A DNA stretch of 46,863 nucleotides from Bacteroidales bacterium H5 (GCA_001701225.1 DAAQ01000018.1:5607-52469); one strand, 5' to 3'. Positions 24,741-33,480 are shown, counted from the first letter of the stretch. Program-made: numbers and translations. The notes: a model not told the origin generated them from the letters alone.

Positions 24741-27683
24741 TCAATGCAACATCACTTTATAAGATTTGCCTGAGAGGCGTACGATATAGACGCCCGGAAT
24801 GGAAACAGGTATCTCGTTGCGTCCAACATGCGTCATCACACTCTTGACAAGCATGCCGTTGACCGAATAGATATCGACAGGAATCTCTCGGGAAGAGGTG
24901 TTGACAATCACAGACAGGCCGTCAGGAAATACATTGTCGACAGGCCGGGACACGGCGTCCATAACCAAGGTCGTATTGCTGTCGTATGCAAGTCCGACTG
25001 TCCCGGGGGCAGTGTCAGGGAGAGAGACATAAGCCCGGAACGGCCTCACGGTTTCCGACCCTGACGAACGTCGCAATGACAGCCCGTCTGCCGAGAGCAG
25101 ATAGGCACCTGCAGGCAGATTGTCGAGATGAGAGGCACACCCAACAATCAGCGGGTCTCCGGCATCCTCGGCGCCAGTGGCGGTCGCGATTGTCACGTCA
25201 GACTGCCTACACAACCAATATCCCGGCATATCGCCACCTTCAAACAGGAATGGCTTGAATGGAGCTGCATTAGAAATCTGACAGAGCCTTAGGGTGTCTC
25301 CCTCAAACCTCAGAGGTTCCGACATCTCAACCGAGAGAGGAAAATCGTCAGGATTTACGGCAAATGGCAGATAAGCGCAATTGAACCCCTCGGACACATG
25401 ACGTATGTATCTCAGATTGGCCACCTGTATCCCTTCGGCAGGCAGGAAATCAGCGCCATCGACAAGCATCCCTTTCCTGACTGCCCCTTCGTATGCGACA
25501 TTATATGCATCAAGCGCCGGACCGACAGAATCGGTATGGAAAAACTCATTGCCCAACGGCAATCCGTAATCGACATATACAGTATCGCCAGCCGATGTAA
25601 GGACATCGAAATATGACATGGGCTCCGGGGCGCCCTCATAATCATTGCGGACAAGCAGTGGCCTCCAGCGACCCTGTATATAGGGCTTTGAATCCCACGG
25701 ATAGTCCACCTTGTTTATCGACCCGGCAAGTGTGGCAAAATCCTCACTGTCTATTCCCTTTAGATTCTTGATGTCGTCCGTATTGACAAGACTGTCGGCA
25801 TACAGATATCCGGTTCCATATATCGCGCCTTTGAGATAATAACAGTTGTCAAACAGGAACGATTTGTTATATTCTTCGTAAACTGCTGCGATGTTGCCTA
25901 CAGTACATCCGGGATACCCGACTATTATATCACCTGAATTATAACAGTTGACCGCAGTGCTGCCCGAACGGTTGCCGTGGCCGTCCCAGCTCACCCAAAG
26001 GTTGTTGGTGACACCGCCAATCATGATGCGGGGAGCGTCGGCCTGAACCGTACCGGCGTTATAGCAGTTGCTCAAAGAACCATATCCGGCAGACACGCCA
26101 CCAAGACGCGAGCCCTCCGTAGCTGAATGTACATAGCCCGCATTATAGCTCGATATGACTGAAGAACGTGATTCGTTATTGCCGACTATGCCGCCGACAT
26201 GCATGCCTGATGTCACCTCGCCGTTATTGACACAATAGCGGACAATGCCCGATGAGCCGGAAAGCCATCCCACGATGCCTCCGCAGTCGGTATTCTTCTC
26301 AAGAGTCGATACAAGGCCCGAATTGCGCGAGTCACGGACCTCTCCGTTGATATTGCCAACGATGCCTCCCGTGCTGCGCAGACCAGAGATGTCACCTTCG
26401 TTGACACTCTCATAGATATGGGTATGGAATTCGCCTTTCGGCAATATGCCACCTGCCATACCGAGGCTGGTAACGTCACCGTCATTATGACACTGGTGCA
26501 TCTCGCCGCAATAGCTTCGGCCCGCAACACCGCCGCATTGGCTTTTCGGGCTGGTGGTCGAGATGGAACCGTGGTTGGCACTCGTGAAGACCTTGGGAGT
26601 ATAATATGTATTGCCCTGCCGTCCGCCATCAAGGTTTCCGACTATACCGCCGACAAAAACGCTGTCGACATCCGAATTGATGTCGGCAAAATTCTCGGAA
26701 CCGCTGACCCTCGCGTTGAAAGAGTTCCTTCCGGCAATACCCCCTATGCATGCACCGGGGCGTGTCGCAGAGACCTCACCATAGTTGCGGCTGTTATAGA
26801 CTGTAGCCCAGTTTGTGCCGACAATTCCCCCGACGTTATCATTCGATTCGCTCGTCACTGAACCGCGGTTGACACATCCGTCAATATACTTGCCTCCACT
26901 GATGGATCCGGCGATTCCACCTGCAGCCCCCCAGCCGATTGCAGTGACGGCACCACGGTTCTCACAGCTGTCCACCCTTGCTCCACTTCCGGCAATACCT
27001 CCCGTAGAACAGTTATAGGCATATCCCAGCTCATCGGGATATGTGATGCCATACACATATCCGCTGTTGATGCATTTTGATATTACGCCATCGCCCTGTA
27101 TGGTTCCGGCTATTCCGCCGGCCTCGTGCGTGGCCCCCATGGCAACCACTGTGGCAGAACTCTCACATTCAGTCACACGGCCTTTGCATAGGCCCACAAT
27201 ACCTCCGGCATAGGTGTTTCCGCATATATAGCTGTCGGCAAGCCTAAGGTTACGTACCTCACCTTCCTTGGCTATGACTCCGAAGAGCCCGAGGTTCTTA
27301 CCCTCCGGGTCGTTGATATAGATGCCAGACACTGTGTGGCCGCGGCCATCAAAATGGCCCTGGAACTCCCTGCCATACGATTCCTTCCCGACAGGAGTCC
27401 ACGAGCGGAACCTAAGGCTGTCAGCCGAGAGCGAGCCATCGCTCCCGAGCACTCCGGCGTTGACACGGATGTCACGGCCCAGGGCAAAATAACGGCCCTT
27501 GGTGTAAGACTCATATTTCTCCATCCTTTGCAAGAGCAACGCGAAATCGGATTCAAATTCAATGATGAAGGGAGATTCAAATGAGCCGTCTCCCTGAAAA
27601 TCCGCTTCCTGAGCGACTGACGGCGGAATGGATAAGGTGATGAATGATAGGGTAAGCGCTGAGAACTTTAAAAATTTTTTCAT
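24741..27683 (-). CDS. GLUG-repeat surface protein with C-terminal sorting-like domain
   Basis: A 980-residue exported protein: signal peptide MKKFLKFSALTLSFITLS with cleavage near Ala24, then from about residue 145 to 590 roughly 14 repeats of the GLUG type (for example YAGGIVGLCKG, VGGIVGTNWATVYNSRNYGEV, CGGIVGWLSG), each with a GGI(V/A)G core and a downstream Asn-x-Gly-x-Val turn. These repeats usually build a beta-solenoid. A non-repeat beta-rich region follows, and the last 75 residues (ending VYIVRLSGKSYKVMLH) look like a type IX sorting domain. By eye it is AT-richer than its neighbours. An adhesin-like role is inferred. Confidence 0.85.
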   Translation of the reverse strand: MKKFLKFSALTLSFITLSIPPSVAQEADFQGDGSFESPFIIEFESDFALLLQRMEKYESYTKGRYFALGRDIRVNAGVLGSDGSLSADSLRFRSWTPVGKESYGREFQGHFDGRGHTVSGIYINDPEGKNLGLFGVIAKEGEVRNLRLADSYICGNTYAGGIVGLCKGRVTECESSATVVAMGATHEAGGIAGTIQGDGVISKCINSGYVYGITYPDELGYAYNCSTGGIAGSGARVDSCENRGAVTAIGWGAAGGIAGSISGGKYIDGCVNRGSVTSESNDNVGGIVGTNWATVYNSRNYGEVSATRPGACIGGIAGRNSFNARVSGSENFADINSDVDSVFVGGIVGNLDGGRQGNTYYTPKVFTSANHGSISTTSPKSQCGGVAGRSYCGEMHQCHNDGDVTSLGMAGGILPKGEFHTHIYESVNEGDISGLRSTGGIVGNINGEVRDSRNSGLVSTLEKNTDCGGIVGWLSGSSGIVRYCVNNGEVTSGMHVGGIVGNNESRSSVISSYNAGYVHSATEGSRLGGVSAGYGSLSNCYNAGTVQADAPRIMIGGVTNNLWVSWDGHGNRSGSTAVNCYNSGDIIVGYPGCTVGNIAAVYEEYNKSFLFDNCYYLKGAIYGTGYLYADSLVNTDDIKNLKGIDSEDFATLAGSINKVDYPWDSKPYIQGRWRPLLVRNDYEGAPEPMSYFDVLTSAGDTVYVDYGLPLGNEFFHTDSVGPALDAYNVAYEGAVRKGMLVDGADFLPAEGIQVANLRYIRHVSEGFNCAYLPFAVNPDDFPLSVEMSEPLRFEGDTLRLCQISNAAPFKPFLFEGGDMPGYWLCRQSDVTIATATGAEDAGDPLIVGCASHLDNLPAGAYLLSADGLSLRRSSGSETVRPFRAYVSLPDTAPGTVGLAYDSNTTLVMDAVSRPVDNVFPDGLSVIVNTSSREIPVDIYSVNGMLVKSVMTHVGRNEIPVSIPGVYIVRLSGKSYKVMLH

Positions 27684-28054
27684 AGCAGCAGATGCATCAT
27701 GTTTCCCGATAGATGCGGTTGGTTAAAACATGAGACGTGGGAAACTGTCATTGACTCGTTCCGATACAAGGCCTTCGCATTGCCCATCTCAGCAGAACGA
27801 GCAACGCAGAAGCCCACGTCATATGCAAAAACGGCCATGTGCGCCGCCCTGACTGTCGGGCGGCGCAAACCGGGTTCTACATACCCCTGGACATCTACCG
27901 TTGCCTTATTCCTTGTACTGAGATTTAGAAGTTGCGAAGTTCTGTATCGCAAGGATTGAGCATAGATAAACGTCTCAGACTGAAAGGCCGTATGCCAGGG
28001 CATACAACCAATGTCCGGCAGCACTGCGGTGAGTGCTGCGGTAATCTGACACCG
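27684..28054 (-). ncRNA. Long structured leader upstream of the GLUG-repeat gene
   Basis: Between the promoter near 28055 and the start codon at 27683 lie about 370 transcribed bases without a convincing gene, but with many perfect stems: 28018-28039 (8 bp), 27990-28005 (7 bp), 27933-27951 (5 bp), 27840-27867 (10 bp, GC-only core), and a nested pair, acgtggg/cccacgt (27735-27741 with 27813-27819) enclosing ctcgttc/gaacgag (27755-27761 with 27795-27801). Frames on both strands run across it, which suggests spurious annotation over a conserved RNA. It may be a regulatory leader or an independent RNA; no ligand is known to me. Confidence 0.55.
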
Positions 28055-28062
28055 CAAAGGTA
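28055..28062 (-). promoter_or_regulatory. -7 element of the GLUG-gene leader transcript
   Basis: TACCTTTG on the minus strand fits the -7 consensus; 20 nt upstream is TGTG, a weak match to the -33 TTTG. Transcription would start near 28049. It is divergent from the nnr promoter. Confidence 0.6.
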
Positions 28063-28166
28063 ACGATTTTATTTCACAGCGCCACAACCCTACGCAAAAT
28101 TTTTCACCGCCCCCGCTATTATTTCGGATAGAGGGATTATTTCTTGCATTTGACGGATAGGTTTTG

Positions 28167-28174
28167 TAAATTTG
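28167..28174 (+). promoter_or_regulatory. -7 element of the nnr gene
   Basis: TAAATTTG at 28167-28174; a weak -33 match (CTTG) lies about 20 nt upstream. The start codon at 28199 follows after 24 nt. Confidence 0.55.
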
Positions 28175-28198
28175 CGTGCCAAAACTTACCCGGGACTC

Positions 28199-29716
28199 AT
28201 GAAGATATTTACCACAGACAACATACGCGCCATCGACCGCGCTACCATCGAGGATGAGGGAATCAGCTCGATGGAGCTGATACACCGCGCGGCCGAGGGA
28301 ATCGCCTCAGAGATAATGCGCCGTTTCAGTCCGTCACGTCCGACAGTGATTTTCGCCGGAGCGGGCAACAACGGGGCTGACGCGCTCATCGTGGCCCGGC
28401 TGCTGATCGAGGCGGGATTCCGTCCGCATGTGCTGCTGTTCAACTTCAACGGCAACTCGCTCTCGCGCGACTGCCTGATGTGCTATCGCGAGCTGCTGGC
28501 GGTGGGACTCCCCTTCGATATGACCGAGATTCGCGACAGGGCCGAGATTCCGCTGCTAACTCCCGAGCATCTTGTCATTGACGGCCTGTTCGGGTCGGGT
28601 CTGCGCGACCCGCTGTCGGGCGGATACACCATGCTGGTGCGCAATATCTCGGAGTCGGGAGCGACGGTGGTGTCGATAGATGTGCCGTCGGGTATGTTCG
28701 GCGACTGGAACGCGCGCATCATAGCCCGCAATGTGGTACATGCCGACCTCACGCTGGCCATCCAGTTTCCGAGACTGGCATTCTTCCTTGCCGACAACGC
28801 CCAGCTTGTGGGCGAGTGGAAGGTCATCGACATCGGCCTGAGCAAGAAGGCCATCGAGGAGACCCCGACAAAATATTTCTATGTCGAGCGCGACGACGTG
28901 CGCGCCGTGCTCAAGCCACGCGGCATGTTCTCGTCGAAGGCCGACTATGGCAGCGCGCTTCTCTATGCCGGGAGCTACGGCATGATGGGGGCTGCGGTGA
29001 TGGCGGCCAAGGGTGCCCTGCGCAGCGGCGTGGGCAAGCTCACGGTCCACTCGCCCCGGTTCGGGTTTCCAGTCATGCAGGGCCAGGTGCCCGAGGCGCT
29101 CTTCTCGGCAGACAAGGACGACATCGTCATCTCGGACATGACGCCGAGGTTCACATACAATGCCGTGGGTGTCGGTCCGGGCATAGGGCTGAACGACGCC
29201 ACACGCGGGGCCTTCGAGACGCTGGTCAAGAGCATCAAGCGCCCGATGGTCATCGACGCCGACGGCCTCAACATCCTGGCCCGCAATCCCCAGTTGCTCG
29301 ACCATCTGCATCCCTGCACCATACTCACGCCTCACGCGGGCGAGTTTGACCGCCTGTTCGGGGCGCAGAGCTCGGCCGAGGCACGTCTGCTCAGGGCAAT
29401 CGAGGTGTCGCGCAAATATAAGTGCATCATCGTGCTCAAGGGCCACTGCACGGCCACCGTGCGTCCCGACGGCAGGGTGTTCTTCAACTCGACAGGTACT
29501 CCCGCCATGGCCACCGCCGGAAGCGGCGATGTGCTCACCGGCATCATCACCTCTCTCATGGCCCAGGGCTACAAGCCCGAGACATCGTCGGTGGCCGGAG
29601 TATATATACATGGCCTGGCAGGCGAGATCGCGGCCGGGACTCATGGCGACTACGGTGTGACCGGGCTCGACATAGCCGAGGCCACGGGACGTGCCATCAA
29701 AATGATAATGCAATGA
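28199..29716 (+). CDS. nnr: Bifunctional NAD(P)H-hydrate epimerase / ADP-dependent dehydratase
   Basis: This enzyme repairs damaged NADHX and NADPHX. The 505-residue protein starts MKIFTTDNIRAIDRATIEDE at the ATG at 28199; a start nine codons earlier falls on the promoter. The N-terminal YjeF epimerase domain (to about residue 215) has FAGAGNNGADALIVARLL and the conserved Asp in VIDGLFGSGLRD. The C-terminal ribokinase-like dehydratase domain has ADGLNILARNP, TPHAGEFDRLFG and the nucleotide motif TAGSGDVLTGIITSLMAQGY. Both active sites look intact. Its stop overlaps the start of the next gene (ATGA). Confidence 0.95.
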   Translation: MKIFTTDNIRAIDRATIEDEGISSMELIHRAAEGIASEIMRRFSPSRPTVIFAGAGNNGADALIVARLLIEAGFRPHVLLFNFNGNSLSRDCLMCYRELLAVGLPFDMTEIRDRAEIPLLTPEHLVIDGLFGSGLRDPLSGGYTMLVRNISESGATVVSIDVPSGMFGDWNARIIARNVVHADLTLAIQFPRLAFFLADNAQLVGEWKVIDIGLSKKAIEETPTKYFYVERDDVRAVLKPRGMFSSKADYGSALLYAGSYGMMGAAVMAAKGALRSGVGKLTVHSPRFGFPVMQGQVPEALFSADKDDIVISDMTPRFTYNAVGVGPGIGLNDATRGAFETLVKSIKRPMVIDADGLNILARNPQLLDHLHPCTILTPHAGEFDRLFGAQSSAEARLLRAIEVSRKYKCIIVLKGHCTATVRPDGRVFFNSTGTPAMATAGSGDVLTGIITSLMAQGYKPETSSVAGVYIHGLAGEIAAGTHGDYGVTGLDIAEATGRAIKMIMQ

Positions 29717-30810
29717 AAAAGCTCTTCCTTATGCTCCTCGCGGCTGCCGTCGGCGCCGCACCTGCCGTCAAGGCGCAGTCTACCCAGAAGCTCACCGCCA
29801 CCAAGGCCAGCGAGTACGGGCTGATATACACCCTCCCCCTCACCTCCTTGCAGGTGACTGTGGCAGCCGAGAAGACCGTCCGCACACCGGGCGAGTTCTA
29901 TCAGTATGCCCGCAAGTATCTCAACGCCGACCCGATACTCACCCCCTCGGTGAGCTGGAAGATAACCGACGCCGTAATCGTCCCCACCGCTGTGGCCGAC
30001 ACCGGCGAGCAGTATCTCGTCACGCTCAAGGGTGGCAACGGCACATATATAATGGTATCTGACCAGGGATTTCCCGTGAGCATCAACGACACGGAGTATA
30101 CCGGCGACATGGAGGAGACCGACCTTCCCGAGGCCCGTCAGGCCGAGCCCACCATACTCGAGAGCGCGGAGGCCCGTCAGGCAGTGACACCCGAGATGAT
30201 ACAGAGCCGTTCGTCGGCCAAGCGTGCCGAGCTCGCGGCAGCCAAGATATACGAGCTGCGCACCGTGCGCAACGACATCATATCCGGCCAGGCCGACGCG
30301 ATGCCCTCTGACGGCGACGCCATGAAGACGGCCCTGGCCCGCATAGACCGTCAGGAGGAAGCCCTGACGGCAATGTTCCTCGGCACCACACAGACATCAG
30401 TCGAGGTCAGGACTTATGATGTGGCCATCCCCGCCGAGCCGTCGGAGGCCGGACGCACTGTAGTGGCCCGTCTGTCGGCACTCAACGGCCTTGTTGATGC
30501 CTCAGACCTCTCGGGCGCCCCTATCTATCTCACCGTCACCCCGACATCCACAGGCACCCTGCCGGTCAACGAGAAGGGTGAGCCCAAGACCTTCCCCAAG
30601 GGAGGCGTGGCCTACCGCATACCTGGCACAGCCGACGCCGAACTGACATTCGAGGGTCAGCGTCTGGCCACGGCATCGTTTGACGTGGCGCAGTATGGTG
30701 TCATCTTCGGACTCGACCCGGGCCTGTTCACCGCCAAGAAACTACCCTCATACCTGCATTTCAATCCCCTCACAGGCTCCATACGCGAGCTGGGGACACT
30801 GAGCGAGTAG
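29713..30810 (+). CDS. DUF4831-family exported protein
   Basis: The 365-residue product has a signal peptide (MKKLFLMLLAAAVGAAPAVKA) and an extracytoplasmic remainder. Early residues (ATKASEYGLIYTLPLTSLQV) and the central helical part (YELRTVRNDIISGQADAMPS) match the DUF4831 pattern known from Bacteroidales. I do not know a function. It overlaps nnr by 4 bases, so they are cotranscribed. The frame is open further upstream within nnr, but the signal peptide fixes the start. Confidence 0.75.
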   Translation: MKKLFLMLLAAAVGAAPAVKAQSTQKLTATKASEYGLIYTLPLTSLQVTVAAEKTVRTPGEFYQYARKYLNADPILTPSVSWKITDAVIVPTAVADTGEQYLVTLKGGNGTYIMVSDQGFPVSINDTEYTGDMEETDLPEARQAEPTILESAEARQAVTPEMIQSRSSAKRAELAAAKIYELRTVRNDIISGQADAMPSDGDAMKTALARIDRQEEALTAMFLGTTQTSVEVRTYDVAIPAEPSEAGRTVVARLSALNGLVDASDLSGAPIYLTVTPTSTGTLPVNEKGEPKTFPKGGVAYRIPGTADAELTFEGQRLATASFDVAQYGVIFGLDPGLFTAKKLPSYLHFNPLTGSIRELGTLSE

Positions 30811-30814
30811 AAGA

Positions 30815-30886
30815 TAGGACCGGTAAGCCTGATAGGGCTGATAAGTTTTATAAGACATATAAGTCTTATAAGTCTTATGGCAGGCC
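30815..30886. repeat. Nonamer tandem array (8 units) between DUF4831 and DUF3822 genes
   Basis: Eight 9-nt units follow the DUF4831 stop: taggaccgg, taagcctga, tagggctga, taagtttta, taagacata, taagtctta, taagtctta, tggcaggcc. The core unit TAAGNCTTA is self-complementary, so many alternative hairpins can form. It begins four bases after the stop codon. Confidence 0.8.
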
Positions 30887-30923
30887 TTATACAGCATATA
30901 TTTATCAATTTCCACCAACATCC

Positions 30924-31739
30924 ATGCAATCCCTCCGCAAAGACCTCATAGCCGATACCTCGATATGCAATCTGCTGATGCGTGTCGGCAGGGAGCGGTT
31001 TGACGTGGCCATATACAGTGTGGTGAGCGACAACTCATTCATCTACCGCTCATTCCCGCTCGTCTCGGCCACACGTCAGCCCATGGGGATGCTCGAGGAT
31101 GCCATCTATGACAATCCGCTGCTGCTGGCCGATTTCCGCCGCGCATACTGCATTGTCGAGTCACAGAGGATGCTCACCGTGCCGTCAGAGATCGAGGAGC
31201 CCGCACGGCTGCTCGGGCTGCAGTGGCCCGATTACGAGGGTGAGACCCGCGTGTCGGCCAACGGCACGTCAAACTCGACATTCGTGTGGGGTATGGACGC
31301 GGCTCTCGCCGGATTCATGCGGCGCACATTCCCGTCAACGCTTCAGACCGACTGCCATCTGGCACCGCTGACCCGCTATTTCGCCGCCCGTCCCGGGCGC
31401 GGCAATTCGGTGCGCGCCATAGCCAACCTGCGTCCCGGCTCAATGGATATCCTGATACTGCGCGGGCCACACCTGCTCATGGCCAACACGTTCAGGTTTG
31501 ACAAGACCATAGACGCACTGTATTACATCATGGCCGCACGTGACAGCCTCGGCCTCGACCCGCAGGTCGACGAGATGCTCCTGACCGGTCACCAGCCGCT
31601 GCGCGAGGAGCTCTCACCCCTGCTCAGACAATATATAGCCCGCGTGATGCCCGTCATCTTCCCGCCCCAGATGTTCAAGGCCGGGATGGAGGCACTGAGC
31701 GCACCGTTCGACTTGATAGTGACACCGTTATGCGAATAA
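30924..31739 (+). CDS. DUF3822-family protein
   Basis: A 271-residue cytoplasmic-type protein without signal peptide, starting MQSLRKDLIADTSICNLLMR. It has the DUF3822 outline of strands and helices (DVAIYSVVSDNSFIYRSFPL, ANLRPGSMDILILRGPHLLM), reminiscent of the actin-like PilM fold, though nucleotide motifs are not evident. It overlaps rsmD by 10 bases; this pairing with rsmD is common in Bacteroidales to my knowledge. Function unknown. Confidence 0.75.
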   Translation: MQSLRKDLIADTSICNLLMRVGRERFDVAIYSVVSDNSFIYRSFPLVSATRQPMGMLEDAIYDNPLLLADFRRAYCIVESQRMLTVPSEIEEPARLLGLQWPDYEGETRVSANGTSNSTFVWGMDAALAGFMRRTFPSTLQTDCHLAPLTRYFAARPGRGNSVRAIANLRPGSMDILILRGPHLLMANTFRFDKTIDALYYIMAARDSLGLDPQVDEMLLTGHQPLREELSPLLRQYIARVMPVIFPPQMFKAGMEALSAPFDLIVTPLCE

Positions 31740-32281
31740 TCAGAGGAAAATACGGGCGCCGCCGCTTTGACGTGCCCACCAATATCACGGCACGTCCCAC
31801 CACAGACTTTGCCCGCGAAAACATCTTCAACGTCATCGAGAACCTGACAGACATCGAGGGGGCGCGCTGCCTCGACCTCTTTGCCGGGACGGGTGCCGTG
31901 TCGTTCGAATTCCTGTCGCGCGGCGCCTCGTCGGTCACATCGGTCGAGAAGGCAGCCACACAGGCGCGCTTCATCGAGAAGGTGGCGCGCGAGCTCCACG
32001 ACGACAACCTGCGCCTGCTGCGCACCGACGCCGTGCGCTATATCCGCGACAGCGGCGCCGGACCGTTTGACATAGTGTTTGCCGATCCTCCCTACGACAT
32101 GCCCGGATTCGGCGAGATACCCGGCGCGGTGCTCTCGTCAGGGCTGCTCGGTCCCGGCAGCCTCTTCGTCATGGAGCACTCCAAGGCATACGATTTCTCA
32201 TCACTACCGCATTTCATGCAGCATCGCGCCTACGGGTCGGTGAACTTCTCGATATTCCGGATCGGCGGGGAGGCAGAGTGA
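31730..32281 (+). CDS. rsmD: 16S rRNA (guanine966-N2)-methyltransferase RsmD
   Basis: RsmD methylates G966 of 16S rRNA using S-adenosylmethionine. The 183-residue product begins MRIIRGKYGRRRFDVPTNIT and has the SAM motif DLFAGTGAVSFEFLSRGA at about 49-66 and the catalytic DPPY at 119-122. It overlaps DUF3822 upstream by 10 bases and shares its stop codon base with the sigma factor gene start. Confidence 0.93.
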   Translation: MRIIRGKYGRRRFDVPTNITARPTTDFARENIFNVIENLTDIEGARCLDLFAGTGAVSFEFLSRGASSVTSVEKAATQARFIEKVARELHDDNLRLLRTDAVRYIRDSGAGPFDIVFADPPYDMPGFGEIPGAVLSSGLLGPGSLFVMEHSKAYDFSSLPHFMQHRAYGSVNFSIFRIGGEAE

Positions 32282-32784
32282 TGTCGCCACGCGAGTTCAA
32301 GCAGGTGTTCGACCGCCTGTATATGCCCCTCTCCATGTTCGCGCTGAGGCTTTGCGGCGACACCGACGACGCCGATGACATCGTACAGGAGGCTTTCATG
32401 AAAATCTGGGAGATACTCGAGTCGGGCGCCACAATCCACGACATCAAGGCATACCTCTACCGCGCCGTGCGCAACGGCGCCATCAGACGTATGTCGGGCG
32501 ACAGCCATACCCTGGGCCTCGAAGCGATGGCCGACGTGCCCGACGAGGAGATAGACACCTCAGAGCGCGATGCCAAATTGTGGGAGGCAATCGGGCGTCT
32601 GCCCGAACGGTGCCGCGAGATATTCCTGATGAGCAAGCGCGACGGAATGCCGAACGCAGAGATTGCCGAAGAGCTGGGCATATCGGTCAAGACCGTCGAG
32701 AACCAGATGACCAAAGCATTCCGACAGCTCCGCGCCACCCTCACCCCCGGCACAGCCAAAGTCTTCTTCCTCCCGTTCCTGTAA
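32281..32784 (+). CDS. ECF-type RNA polymerase sigma factor
   Basis: The 167-residue product is a two-domain extracytoplasmic-function sigma factor. Region 2 holds LRLCGDTDDADDIVQEAFMK; region 4 holds the helix-turn-helix NAEIAEELGISVKTVENQMT. I start at the ATG at 32281, which overlaps the rsmD stop. Its normal partners, a FecR-like protein and a TonB receptor, follow in the same direction but only after a divergent toxin-antitoxin module. It probably controls the receptor operon. Confidence 0.92.
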   Translation: MSPREFKQVFDRLYMPLSMFALRLCGDTDDADDIVQEAFMKIWEILESGATIHDIKAYLYRAVRNGAIRRMSGDSHTLGLEAMADVPDEEIDTSERDAKLWEAIGRLPERCREIFLMSKRDGMPNAEIAEELGISVKTVENQMTKAFRQLRATLTPGTAKVFFLPFL

Positions 32785-32799
32785 GGATTAAATCTGATT

Positions 32800-33135
32800 T
32801 CATTTCAGACCCGCTGCAATGTCTTTTATTACGGACAGTTCTACGGTTGAGAAATCAGACTTGTCATAGACATTCATCAAATACACCCGACCTTCCATTT
32901 CGGCTGTAACTACCGTGTAGGTTATAACTCTCGCACCTCCAGATTTTCCACGGCCCTTAGAGGTAATCGCCATGCGTATCTTGCGTATGCCGGGGCTAAG
33001 CTCTACACCCTGAAATGGATTCTCAGCCAGAGAAAGAACCAAATTTCTCAAATCATTCTTGAATGACCTGTGACGCTTTTGCAAAGCCTTGGCCTGACTC
33101 TCGAACTCACCGGTAGTAGAAACCTCAAAGCTCAT
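32800..33135 (-). CDS. RelE/ParE-superfamily toxin
   Basis: The 111-residue basic protein has the small alpha/beta toxin layout (FESQAKALQKRHRSFKNDLR, then SPGIRKIRMAITSKGRGKSG and VYLMNVYDKSDFSTV), as in HigB/RelE mRNA interferases. The start overlaps the end of the antitoxin gene by 11 bases. Its stop is 15 nt from the stop of the sigma factor gene, so the two converge. The exact family and target are not certain. Confidence 0.8.
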   Translation of the reverse strand: MSFEVSTTGEFESQAKALQKRHRSFKNDLRNLVLSLAENPFQGVELSPGIRKIRMAITSKGRGKSGGARVITYTVVTAEMEGRVYLMNVYDKSDFSTVELSVIKDIAAGLK

Positions 33136-33394
33136 CTATAAACGCCATTGCAGACTTGACGGGTATCTCACCTGCTTCCATCTGTTTAACCTGCTTCCAA
33201 CTACGCCTGATGCTCTCGGTCATCTCGTCCACCTGACGCTGTTGCTGTGGAGAGAGCGACACATCTTCACTACCGATGCGGACAAGGGCATAAAGGGTAT
33301 TTTTACGACGCACGACAACACGCTCCCCCTCATCTGCCCTGTCAAAGGACGCAGACAGATTATTCCGATAATCTCTTACTGATAATACCTCCAT
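33125..33394 (-). CDS. Phd/YefM-like antitoxin
   Basis: The 89-residue protein has the Phd/YefM-type N-terminus (MEVLSVRDYRNNLSASFDRA) and GERVVVRRKNTLYALVRI, expected to bind DNA as a dimer, and a C-terminal helix likely to neutralise the toxin. It is first in the two-gene operon. A 14-bp-arm palindrome at 33447-33480 next to its promoter is the likely operator. Confidence 0.8.
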   Translation of the reverse strand: MEVLSVRDYRNNLSASFDRADEGERVVVRRKNTLYALVRIGSEDVSLSPQQQRQVDEMTESIRRSWKQVKQMEAGEIPVKSAMAFIDEL

Positions 33395-33418
33395 AACTCA
33401 TATTTATTTAAACTGATA

Positions 33419-33450
33419 CAAATATAGGCATTTTCTAATAATATAACAAA
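33419..33450 (-). promoter_or_regulatory. Promoter of the toxin-antitoxin operon
   Basis: On the minus strand TTTG (complement 33447-33450), 20 nt and TATATTTG (complement 33419-33426). The -33 box is the last four bases of the operator palindrome, so a bound antitoxin would block sigma contact. Confidence 0.8.
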
Positions 33451-33480
33451 ATTGTGTACAAGAAAGTGTACACAATTTTG
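33447..33480. promoter_or_regulatory. Palindromic operator of the toxin-antitoxin operon
   Basis: Two 14-nt arms (33447-33460 and 33467-33480) are perfect inverted repeats around a 6-nt centre; each holds GTGTACA. It abuts the -33 box of the toxin-antitoxin promoter. It could also act as a terminator-like stem, but neither side has a suitable long T run. Confidence 0.75.

Noticed and set aside
27699..27959. Plus-strand open frame of 86 codons in the same leader
   Set aside because: It is antisense to the leader with no promoter or family resemblance; best explained by conserved RNA sequence.
27680..28285. Minus-strand open frame of 201 codons across the GLUG-gene leader
   Set aside because: It covers both divergent promoters and all leader hairpins, has mixed non-protein-like composition, and overlaps the nnr start.
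28556..29713. Minus-strand frame of 385 codons opposite nnr
   Set aside because: His/Gly/Arg-rich shadow of nnr with no family match.
33447..33480. Palindrome as an insertion sequence end
   Set aside because: No transposase and no second copy nearby; its overlap with the promoter fits an operator better.
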